A stretch of 11,406 nucleotides of DNA, taken from DATFYM01 sp035315065 (GTDB lineage: Bacteria > Acidobacteriota > Terriglobia > UBA7540). The stretch covers positions 1-11,406 of the forward strand of contig DATFYM010000223.1 of NCBI GenBank assembly GCA_035315065.1, in the 5' to 3' direction. Below the pieces are notes generated by a model. The model ran no database searches. It was given only the letters and a program-made list of their open reading frames with translations, and was not told where the DNA came from. Position 1 is the stretch's first letter; the number at the start of each line of letters is the position of its first letter. This document shows, one piece after another, positions 5,698-11,285 of this stretch. The translations under genes and the position numbers were made by a program.

Positions 5698-7275
5698 ATG
5701 GCGACCGCGTCTTTAATTCACCTGGATACTGAAGGCTTGGCGCCCGCGTTGCCGAAGGGTGAGGCAGAGCGGGTGGCGACTCAACTGGGCGAATCGAGCG
5801 GGACCCAGGTTTATCCCGGCTCAATTGCTGCCAGCCGGCGCTCATTATTCTTCCTGGGGCGACGAGGCGACAAGAAACTACTCGGCGTGGTCTCCGCCGA
5901 CTCAGCGGGCCCAGGGGGCCTAGAGGGCCTATGGGGAAAGTTCGCCGGAGAAACCGCCAGGTTGCCGGAGGCCGGTGCCCAACTGACTCTGACTCTCGGC
6001 GACACGACGGCCGCCAACGCCGCCGCCTTGCGGGAAGCCCTGCCGTTCTTGGTACCCCAGCCGCTGGGTTTGCGCAAGTCCGTCGGCTGCGGCGACCGGC
6101 TGGGGCTGGCCACGCCGGGTCACGTTCGCGCCGTCCGCCGCTCCGCCATGGCTCCGATTCTGGCCCAGCAGTCGATGCGCGAGAATGCTCGCACCGGACG
6201 GACACCGCAGGAGGTGATGGACGACGCCATGTGGGGCGTGTTTCAGGAAGGATGGCGGGAGGGCTTCGGGGCCGACGCTGACCACCTGAAGACTCCCGCC
6301 GACATCGATCTGTGCGCCGCCGCCGGGTACACCTTCTACACTGTGGACCCTGGCGAGTACGTGGATAACGGCGCCACCACCGACTCGCCGGAGGTGCTCC
6401 GGCAGAAGGTCAGCGACCTGCCTTGGCCGGTGCTGGGCAGCGACCCGGCCGACTTGGAGCGGCGGCTTGCCGACGTGCCGATTGACCTTGGCAGCTTCCG
6501 GATCACCATCGGCCGCGAGGAACTGCTGCGCGCGGCAGCGAAGTACGGCCGGGCCGTCGCCCACACGGTAAGTATGTATCGTCACCTGCTGCGGGTAATG
6601 GGCGAGCGGCCCTGCGAGCTGGAGATGAGCGTGGACGAGACGGAAACCATTACCACTCTCGCCGAGCACGTTTACATCGTGCACGAGCTCAAACGGCTGG
6701 GTGTGAAGTGGGTCAGCCTGGCCCCGCGCTATGTCGGGACCTTCGAGAAGGGTGTCGACTACATCGGCGATTTGCGGGCCTTTGAGGAGTCTTTTGCCCG
6801 TCATCTGGCGGTGGCGCAGACTTTTGGCCCCTACAAGCTAAGCCTGCACTCTGGCTCGGACAAGTTCAGCATTTACCCGATTGCCGCGCGCCTGGCCGGC
6901 GACCTGGTCCATCTCAAAACGGCGGGGACGAGTTACCTGGAGGCCCTGCGCGCCATTGCCAAGCTGAATCCGGCGCTGTTTCGGGAGATCGTCGCCTTGG
7001 CTATCGATCGCTACCCTGTCGACCGCGCCAGCTACCACGTCTCCGCCTCGCTCGCCCGGATGCCGGACGTGACCGCGTGGCCGGACGATCGACTGGCGGC
7101 GCTGCTCGAAGATTTCGACGGGCGGGAAGTGTTGCACGTCACCTTTGGTTCGGTGCTCAACCACGAGGCTTTCCGGGAACCGTTCTTCAGCACCTTGCGC
7201 AGCCACGAAGAGACGTATTATCAAATCCTGGAGGACCACTTTTCCAGGCACCTGGCCCCCTTCGGGGCGGGGTAG
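5698..7275 (+). CDS. uxaE: Tagaturonate epimerase UxaE
   Basis: Cytoplasmic enzyme interconverting D-tagaturonate and D-fructuronate, so galacturonate can be channelled into the glucuronate branch without a separate altronate route (family exemplified by Thermotoga maritima UxaE). The 525-residue product has the family's characteristic blocks: AMAPILAQQSMRENARTGRT, the AMWGVFQEGWREGFGADADHLKT segment, EMSVDETETITT, and the strongly conserved LHSGSDKFSIYP (383-394). Acidic and histidine residues in these blocks are the likely metal and substrate ligands. The ATG at 5698 is chosen because GGGAGG lies seven bases upstream; an earlier in-frame ATG at 5647 has no comparable site. It is followed after 1 kb by uxuB in the same direction; that gap is occupied by the RAYT island. 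Function is from family recognition; alignment would settle it. Confidence 0.88.
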   Translation: MATASLIHLDTEGLAPALPKGEAERVATQLGESSGTQVYPGSIAASRRSLFFLGRRGDKKLLGVVSADSAGPGGLEGLWGKFAGETARLPEAGAQLTLTLGDTTAANAAALREALPFLVPQPLGLRKSVGCGDRLGLATPGHVRAVRRSAMAPILAQQSMRENARTGRTPQEVMDDAMWGVFQEGWREGFGADADHLKTPADIDLCAAAGYTFYTVDPGEYVDNGATTDSPEVLRQKVSDLPWPVLGSDPADLERRLADVPIDLGSFRITIGREELLRAAAKYGRAVAHTVSMYRHLLRVMGERPCELEMSVDETETITTLAEHVYIVHELKRLGVKWVSLAPRYVGTFEKGVDYIGDLRAFEESFARHLAVAQTFGPYKLSLHSGSDKFSIYPIAARLAGDLVHLKTAGTSYLEALRAIAKLNPALFREIVALAIDRYPVDRASYHVSASLARMPDVTAWPDDRLAALLEDFDGREVLHVTFGSVLNHEAFREPFFSTLRSHEETYYQILEDHFSRHLAPFGAG

Positions 7276-7330
7276 GGCAGTGTCGAAAACCAGGAGTCGA
7301 AAGTCGTGGCAGTCCTCTAATTTGCGAATA

Positions 7331-7515
7331 AGCCCCAACGGGCGGCCTAGCAAAGTCCAGGCCAACGAAAGTTTGGAAGAGTTCGAAGTCCGCGGATTAT
7401 GTCTGCGGATCGTGTCCGTTGCTCTGAGCCCGCGAAGCGGGCGACGTCCTGTAGCCCACGGCGCAAGCCGTGGGACTCGGACGTAGAGAAGTTCTTCTAG
7501 CCCCGGAGGGGCGAG
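7331..7515. repeat. Left REP cluster (R1-R4) of the RAYT island
   Basis: Four elements in order. R1 starts AGCCCCAACGGGCGGCCTAG. R2 is GCCCGC-GAA-GCGGGC. R3 is CCCACGGC-GCAA-GCCGTGGG, a perfect eight-pair stem with a GNRA loop. R4 is GCCCC-GGA-GGGGC. A further weaker hairpin, TCCGC paired with GCGGA, lies at about 7389-7409. The cluster ends just before the transposase ribosome-binding site at 7530-7535. Confidence 0.85.
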
Positions 7516-7543
7516 TCCGGCCCAAGTCCAAGGAGTCCTTCCC

Positions 7544-7996
7544 GTGTCCCACACCTACACCAACGTCTTGATTCACGCGCTCTTCAGCACTAGGGACCGC
7601 CGGCCATGGCTGAACGCCCAAGTCCGGGAGGAGGTTTTTCGCTATCTGGGAGGGGCGGTCAACGAATTAGGAGGTCAGTCGTTGTTGGTGAACGGTCCCT
7701 CCGATCACGTTCACATGCTGTTCGTTCAGCCACCAACGATTTCCCTTGCGACCCTCATTGGAAAGATTAAGTCTAATTCTTCAGGTTGGGTTAAGTATCG
7801 CTGGCAGGATCGCCAGAACTTCGCCTGGCAGACCGGCTACGCAGCGTTCAGCGTGAGTAAATCGCAGGCGGAGCAGGTGAAGCGGTACACCCTGAATCAA
7901 GAAGAGCATCACCGCAGAGTCAGTTTTCAAGAGGAAGTAATCGCCTTTTTCAAGAAACAGGGCATTGCGTACTACCCACGCTATGTCTTCGCCTGA
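7544..7996 (+). CDS. REP-associated tyrosine transposase (RAYT), Y1 HUH / IS200-like TnpA
   Basis: Single-strand DNA transposase of the Y1_Tnp family; RAYT members recognise and cleave REP hairpins and are thought to mobilise them. The 150-residue product shows the HUH metal-binding motif (H55-V-H57 in SDHVHML) and the catalytic tyrosine Y115 in RYTLNQEEHHR, where Y and the Q four residues later are the family hallmark. The common GYAAFSVSKSQ block precedes it. The start is GTG at 7544, with AAGGAG eight bases upstream. The N-terminus (SHTYTNVLIHALFSTRDRRP) is typical and complete, and the gene is not frameshifted, so it may be active. No tnpB accompanies it. The flanking palindromes in mirror order support a RAYT rather than a plain IS200 insertion. 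Confidence 0.92.
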   Translation: MSHTYTNVLIHALFSTRDRRPWLNAQVREEVFRYLGGAVNELGGQSLLVNGPSDHVHMLFVQPPTISLATLIGKIKSNSSGWVKYRWQDRQNFAWQTGYAAFSVSKSQAEQVKRYTLNQEEHHRRVSFQEEVIAFFKKQGIAYYPRYVFA

Positions 7997-8011
7997 GAGG
8001 GACCCTGATGC

Positions 8012-8165
8012 CGCCCCTCCCGGGGCTCGATAATCGCCGATGCGACCCGAATCCCACGGCTTGCGCCGTGGGCTACAGGACATCGCCCGCTTCGCGGGCT
8101 TTCAGGCGGCGTGATAGCGCTTATCGGCCGTTGGCCCGGGCTTGCTAGGTCGCCCGTTCGGGGCT
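8012..8165. repeat. Right REP cluster (R4'-R1') of the RAYT island
   Basis: The same four palindromes as on the left side, in reverse order and orientation. R4' reads GCCCCTCCCGGGGC, with a slightly different loop. R3' is CCCACGGC-TTGC-GCCGTGGG. R2' is GCCCGC-TTC-GCGGGC. R1' starts CGTTGGCCCGGGCTTGCTAG. Differences from the left copies are a few substitutions. The remainder up to 8250 contains a weaker match to sequence outside R1 on the left (TTATTTCGCAA against the complement of TTGCGAATAA). Confidence 0.85.
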
Positions 8166-8275
8166 AGGAAGCTCTGCTGTTATTTCGCAATCATCTCGTT
8201 AGATTAGAACACTAGTTCAGTCGTCTTACTTCTGACTTTGAACCTCCACTCTCGACTTTCGACTGGGAGATGACA

Positions 8276-9106
8276 ATGACCCTGAGCGATGTGACGAAAA
8301 TGTACGATTTCAGCGGCCGCGCGGTGGTGGTGACCGGCGGCACGGGAGTCTTGGGCCGAGAAATGGTGCGGGCGCTGGCGGGCTGCGGGGCGAAGGTCGC
8401 CATCCTGGCGCGGAACCTCGAGAAGGCTAGCGCGCTGGTCTCGGAAATGGCGGCGCCGGGCCGGACCCTGGTGGTCCTGGGCGACGTCCTCCACCGCGAG
8501 TCCTTACGTCGGGCCGCCCAGGCGGTGATCGCTGAATTCGGGCGGATCGACGGCCTCCTCAACGCGGCCGGGGGCAATCATCCCCAGGCTACGACGAAGG
8601 CCGACCTGTCGTTCTTCGATCTGCCGGAAGAGGCCCTCCGTTTTGTCTTCGATTTGAACCTGCTGGGCACCATTCTTCCCAGCCAGGTTTTTGGCCGGCA
8701 GATGGCCGAGCAGGGCGAGGGCGTGATTCTGAACGTCTCCTCCATGAGCGCGATTCGCCCCCTCACCCGCGTGCTGAGTTACTCGGCGGCCAAGGCGGGA
8801 GTGAACAGCTTTACCCAATGGCTGGCCGTGCATCTGGCCCGGGAGTGCTCGCCGCGCATCCGCGTCAACGCCATCGCCCCCGGTTTCTTCCTCACGGAGC
8901 AGAATCGATTTCTGCTCACCGACCAGCAGACTGGCCGGCTCACGGCGCGCGGAGAAAGTGTGATCAGCCACACGCCCATGGGCCGCTTCGGCCAGCCGGA
9001 GGACTTGCTGGGTACGGTGCTGTGGCTCTTGTCACCCGCGTCCGCGTTTGTGACAGGCGTGGTGGTGCCGGTGGACGGGGGATTTTCCGCCTATGCCGGC
9101 GTCTAA
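8276..9106 (+). CDS. uxuB: SDR-type D-mannonate oxidoreductase (fructuronate reductase), UxuB/YjmF-like
   Basis: NAD(P)-dependent reductase of the short-chain dehydrogenase family, proposed to reduce D-fructuronate to D-mannonate, the step after UxaE. Visible from the chosen start: the Rossmann motif TGGTGVLG (20-27), NAAGG, NVSSMSA with catalytic Ser156, and YSAAK with Tyr169 and Lys173. The C-terminal blocks NAIAPGFFLTEQNR, HTPMGRFGQPEDLLGTVLWL and VTGVVVPVDGGFSAYAGV are close to the Bacillus YjmF/UxuB subgroup rather than generic SDRs. Of two ATGs six bases apart, 8276 is preferred: GGAG lies six bases upstream of it, whereas it would touch the start at 8270. That ribosome site adjoins the outer palindrome arm of the RAYT island. 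The stop codon is followed immediately by repeat IR9. Confidence 0.85.
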   Translation: MTLSDVTKMYDFSGRAVVVTGGTGVLGREMVRALAGCGAKVAILARNLEKASALVSEMAAPGRTLVVLGDVLHRESLRRAAQAVIAEFGRIDGLLNAAGGNHPQATTKADLSFFDLPEEALRFVFDLNLLGTILPSQVFGRQMAEQGEGVILNVSSMSAIRPLTRVLSYSAAKAGVNSFTQWLAVHLARECSPRIRVNAIAPGFFLTEQNRFLLTDQQTGRLTARGESVISHTPMGRFGQPEDLLGTVLWLLSPASAFVTGVVVPVDGGFSAYAGV

Positions 9107-9463
9107 AAGGGTAAGGGGTGAAGGGTGAAGGGCGAGGGGTAAAGGGTAAAGGGTAAAGGGTAAAGGGTAAAAGAAGAGGGAAGATGAGACCTCTCGCGAC
9201 TCCTTGCCTTTTCCGCTAGCCGTGGGCGCTATGTCGAAAATGGCTTTAAGTCGTCGATAATTCGTCTAGCCTCCAGACGCGATTCTCATGATCGGCAGCG
9301 AAGCTTGATTCATATCGGCGACTATATTGCGGACTATATTTAGGACTACCCTCGTGAGCTGGAAGGCCGACCTCCGTGTTTTACCCTTTACCCTTTATCC
9401 TTTACCCTTCACCCTTCAGCCTTCACCCTTCACCCTTCACCCTTTACCCCTTTACCCTTTTTT
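9107..9463. repeat. Convergent-gene inverted repeat IR9, AAAGGGT-type units
   Basis: The left arm (9107 to about 9175) is a run of six- to seven-base GGGTAAA / GGGTGAA units beginning at the base after the uxuB stop codon. The right arm (about 9378-9463) is the complementary run (TTTACCC / TTCACCC) ending at the kdgK stop codon. The arms pair over roughly 70 bases, with register freedom because of the short unit. The loop (about 9176-9377) has no gene. It holds a 12-base tandem, GCGACTATATT (9318-9328) and GCGGACTATATT (9329-9340), of unknown meaning. Confidence 0.88.
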
Positions 9464-10544
9464 AACGTTGGATCCGCGCCGAGCCGCCCTTGGCGAGCGC
9501 CCGCACCTGTTCCAGCGTGGCCATGGTGGTATCGCCCGGAAACGTGGTGATGAGCGCGCCGTGAGCCCAGCCCAGCTTCACCGCCTCCTCCGGCGGTTCG
9601 CCCGTGAGCAGACCATAGAAGAACCCCGACGCGAACCCGTCTCCGCCGCCGACGCGGTCGAGCACCTCGAGTTCCGCGGTGGGAGCGGTGTAAGTGGAGC
9701 CGTCGATCCAGGCCACCGCACTCCAATGGTGCCGGTTGCTCGAATGGACCTCCCGCAGCGTCGTGGCGACGATCTTGATCTGGGGATGAGCGGCGACCAC
9801 GCGGTCGATCATGGCCAGAAACGAGCTGGGGTCGAGCTTCGACTTGCCGGCGACCTCCGGGCCCGGAATGCCGAGTCCCTTCTGGAGATCCTCTTCGTTG
9901 CCCACCAGAACATCCACGTGCTTGGCGATGCGCCCGATCACCTCGCGGGCGCGCTGGGGGCCGCCGGAGAAGTTCCACAGCTTTTCCCGGTAGTTCAGGT
10001 CGAACGAGACCACGGCGCCGGCGGCTTTGGCCGCCTGCATGCCCTCAACGATCAACTCCGCCGTTGTCTCCGAGAGCGCCGCGAAGATCCCTCCGCTGTG
10101 GAACCAGCGCACGCCGGGCCGGAAGATGGCGTTCCAATCGAAGTCGCCCGGCCGCAGCCGCGCCCCTGCCTCGTTGGCGCGATTGTAAAAGACCACGGGC
10201 GCGCGCACCCCCAGGCCGCGGTCGCTGTAGACGGTGGCGATGTTGGGTCCGGTGACCCCGTCGTGCGGGAAGCGCTTGTAAAACGGCTTCACGCCCATCG
10301 CCTTCACCCGCTCCGCCACCAGTTCGCCGATGGGATAGTCCACCATTGCCGTCGCCACCCCGGTCGCGAGGCCGAAGCAGTCCGACAGGTTCGCAGCGAC
10401 GTTGAACTCACCGCCGCTCACGTGGACTTGAAACTCAGTCGCCTTGCGGAAGGGGATGATGCCCGGGTCGAGACGATGGACCAGGGCTCCCAGAGAAACG
10501 AAATCGAGTGCGCCATCTGGACGAATATCGAGACCGTACTTCAT
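9462..10544 (-). CDS. kdgK: PfkB-family sugar kinase, probably 2-keto-3-deoxygluconate kinase
   Basis: ATP-dependent ribokinase-family kinase, proposed to phosphorylate KDG to KDPG at the end of the uronate route. Sequence features: the first PfkB signature region GGEFNVAAN (44-52) with AMVDYPIGELVAERVKAMGV following; SFDLNYREKLW, the D-x-N-x-R-x-x-L/K-W block typical of KDG kinases; NEEDL; and the second signature DRVGGGDGFASGF, in which Asp302 is the catalytic base within the GGGD anion hole. At 360 residues it is longer than usual (about 310-340), with an insertion around PEVAGKSKLDPSSFLAM. The ATG at 10542-10544 has GGGAGG 13 bases upstream, which is rather far. Its stop codon adjoins repeat IR9. 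It converges on uxuB, so it is not in the same operon, but the context supports the KDG assignment over fructokinase. Confidence 0.83.
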   Translation of the reverse strand: MKYGLDIRPDGALDFVSLGALVHRLDPGIIPFRKATEFQVHVSGGEFNVAANLSDCFGLATGVATAMVDYPIGELVAERVKAMGVKPFYKRFPHDGVTGPNIATVYSDRGLGVRAPVVFYNRANEAGARLRPGDFDWNAIFRPGVRWFHSGGIFAALSETTAELIVEGMQAAKAAGAVVSFDLNYREKLWNFSGGPQRAREVIGRIAKHVDVLVGNEEDLQKGLGIPGPEVAGKSKLDPSSFLAMIDRVVAAHPQIKIVATTLREVHSSNRHHWSAVAWIDGSTYTAPTAELEVLDRVGGGDGFASGFFYGLLTGEPPEEAVKLGWAHGALITTFPGDTTMATLEQVRALAKGGSARIQR

Positions 10545-10566
10545 CGCGTTCTTGCGACCTCCCTTA

Positions 10567-10672
10567 AGAAGAATTGAATCATTGACCCATTAAATCACTG
10601 AACCATTAAAGAACGTCCCCTTCTTTTTTTCAACGGCTCAATGACCTAATGGATCAATGATTCAATTCTTCT
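10567..10672. repeat. Inverted repeat IR10 upstream of kdgK, AATCATTGA-type units
   Basis: Arms begin at 10567 and end at 10672; 42 bases pair with 35 identities and no gaps, around a loop of about 22 bases that includes seven T residues on the plus strand. The outer 19 base pairs (AGAAGAATTGAATCATTGA) are perfect. All seven mismatches are transitions that become G-U wobble pairs if the minus strand is transcribed, so the kdgK leader RNA could pair along the whole arm. The hairpin foot is four bases from the GGGAGG ribosome site of kdgK. Confidence 0.9.
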
Positions 10673-10682
10673 ACGATGGTCC

Positions 10683-10691
10683 TGCTATCAT
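10683..10691 (+). promoter_or_regulatory. Extended -10 promoter candidate for the HepT remnant/MntA unit
   Basis: TGCTATCAT fits the TG-n-TATAAT extended -10 form, immediately after inverted repeat IR10. Transcription would start near 10698, leaving a short leader before GGGAG (10703-10707) and the TTG at 10714. No convincing -35 box is seen. Confidence 0.35.
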
Positions 10692-10713
10692 ACTTTGGAA
10701 CTGGGAGCGCGTC

Positions 10714-10812
10714 TTGCCACTGGACCTTAGTAGTCTGAAGAAAGACACAGCGCATGAGTTCGGTTGCGACGCGGCGCGCCTGCTTGCGGCCTTGGAAGAG
10801 CGGAATGATTGA
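10714..10812 (+). pseudogene. hepT: HepT-type HEPN toxin remnant with a large internal deletion
   Basis: The frame reads (M)PLDLSSLKK, then DTAHEFGCDAARLLAALEERND and a stop, 32 residues in all. The N-terminal LDLSSLKK matches the usual start of HI0074-type HepT (nucleotidyltransferase substrate-binding, HEPN) proteins, and the C-terminal DAxxLLxxLEERND matches their usual end. The roughly 100 residues between, including the catalytic R-x4-6-H motif and most of the four-helix bundle, are missing. TTG at 10714 is the probable start, with GGGAG seven bases upstream. The stop overlaps the start of the following MntA gene by eight bases, the arrangement expected for a HepT-MntA pair. The product cannot be a functional RNase; whether the peptide is made is unknown. 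Assignment rests on remembered family ends, not an alignment. Confidence 0.6.
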
Positions 10813-11101
10813 TCTGGCGCCGCGTCACTTGGAGACGGTCCGGCGAATCCTCGCTGAACATGTGCCGGAGTGCGAGGTTCGCGCCTTCGGCTCGCGCGTC
10901 AACGGGGCGGTAAAGATATACTCCGATCTGGATCTGGCGGTGGTCGGGTCCGGCAAGCTCAGCGATGATACCCTCCGCTGCCTCAAAGAGGCCTTCGAGG
11001 AATCCGATCTGCCCTTCCGCGTGGACGTGCTTGACTGGCATGCCATTTCCGCTAGCTTCCGAAAGGTCATCGAAAACCAGTACGAAGTGGTTCCGAGGTA
11101 G
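10805..11101 (+). CDS. mntA: MntA-type minimal nucleotidyltransferase (antitoxin of a HepT-MntA pair)
   Basis: Members AMPylate and so neutralise the HepT RNase toxin. The 98-residue product carries the full pol-beta nucleotidyltransferase motif: G29-S30, ten residues, then D41-L-D43 (FGSRVNGAVKIYSDLDLAVVG region), and the third acidic residue D74 in RVDVLDW. The SFRKVIENQYEVV ending is typical of the subgroup. The ATG at 10805 is chosen over the upstream in-frame ATGs at 10754 and 10802-region alternatives because it places MIDLAPRHLETVRRIL at the family N-terminus, overlaps the hepT stop, and has GGAAGAG just upstream. The catalytic residues are intact, although its partner toxin upstream is reduced to a remnant, so it is probably an orphan antitoxin unless another HepT exists elsewhere in the genome. 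Confidence 0.88.
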   Translation: MIDLAPRHLETVRRILAEHVPECEVRAFGSRVNGAVKIYSDLDLAVVGSGKLSDDTLRCLKEAFEESDLPFRVDVLDWHAISASFRKVIENQYEVVPR

Positions 11102-11120
11102 GATTGCTGTTGCATTTCGG

Positions 11121-11285
11121 GTGGGCTCGATTGTTTTCCTGCGCGAGGGAGGTGTGGCGAGCGACGCCCAGCGGGGCCAGCGGTACCACGTGCTGTTTTC
11201 CGAGCGGCACAAGAAGTACGTACAGCTTTCAGCGAAGGCCCAGTCCAAGACACCACAAGACCCTAAGCTAAACATAGCGTCTTAA
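11121..11285 (+). CDS. Possible small ORF, 54 residues, not recognised
   Basis: An open frame from GTG at 11121 to TAA at 11283-11285 would encode a basic, Gln/Lys-rich peptide (GQRYHVLFSERHKKYVQLSA in its middle). The frame is open further upstream but there overlaps mntA. No ribosome-binding site stands out and no family is recognised. It may be a third gene of the locus, the tail of a disrupted gene, or chance. It overlaps by three bases the end of the minus-strand frame that enters from the right. Confidence 0.22.
   Translation: MGSIVFLREGGVASDAQRGQRYHVLFSERHKKYVQLSAKAQSKTPQDPKLNIAS

Larger units (their letters stand above)
7283..8265 (+). mobile_element. RAYT island: transposase gene at the centre of nested inverted REP-like palindromes
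   Basis: The Y1 transposase gene (7544-7996) is flanked by the same palindromes in mirror order. Left: R1 7331-7366, R2 7427-7442, R3 7452-7475, R4 7499-7515. Right: R4' 8012-8030, R3' 8052-8075, R2' 8085-8100, R1' 8129-8165. R2, R3 and R4 are each hairpins on their own. R1 is not obviously self-palindromic but is the reverse complement of R1' over about 37 bases with few differences. An outermost 12-base perfect pair, AGTCGAAAGTCG at 7295-7306 with 8253-8264, encloses everything and resembles the units of IR1 near thyX. The whole island is therefore a palindrome of roughly 980 bases with a gene in the middle, lying between two uronate genes. Confidence 0.85.

Noticed and set aside
5929..6804. 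Minus-strand open frame inside uxaE
   Set aside because: Shadow of uxaE with no motif and no ribosome-binding site.
7283..8265. Complete IS200/IS605 element with tnpB
   Set aside because: There is no tnpB or IscB-like gene nearby, and the flanks are multi-REP palindromes rather than the single subterminal hairpins of IS200/IS605.
9107..9463. CRISPR array or telomere-like repeat
   Set aside because: The units are 6-7 bases with no unique spacers and occur as inverted arms at two gene ends, which fits neither a CRISPR array nor a chromosome end.
9327..10577. Plus-strand open frame of 416 residues
   Set aside because: It is antisense to kdgK, and its N-terminal part translates the TTTACCC repeat array (LPFTLYPLPFTLQPSPFTLH), so it is an artefact of the repeat and of GC-rich complementarity.
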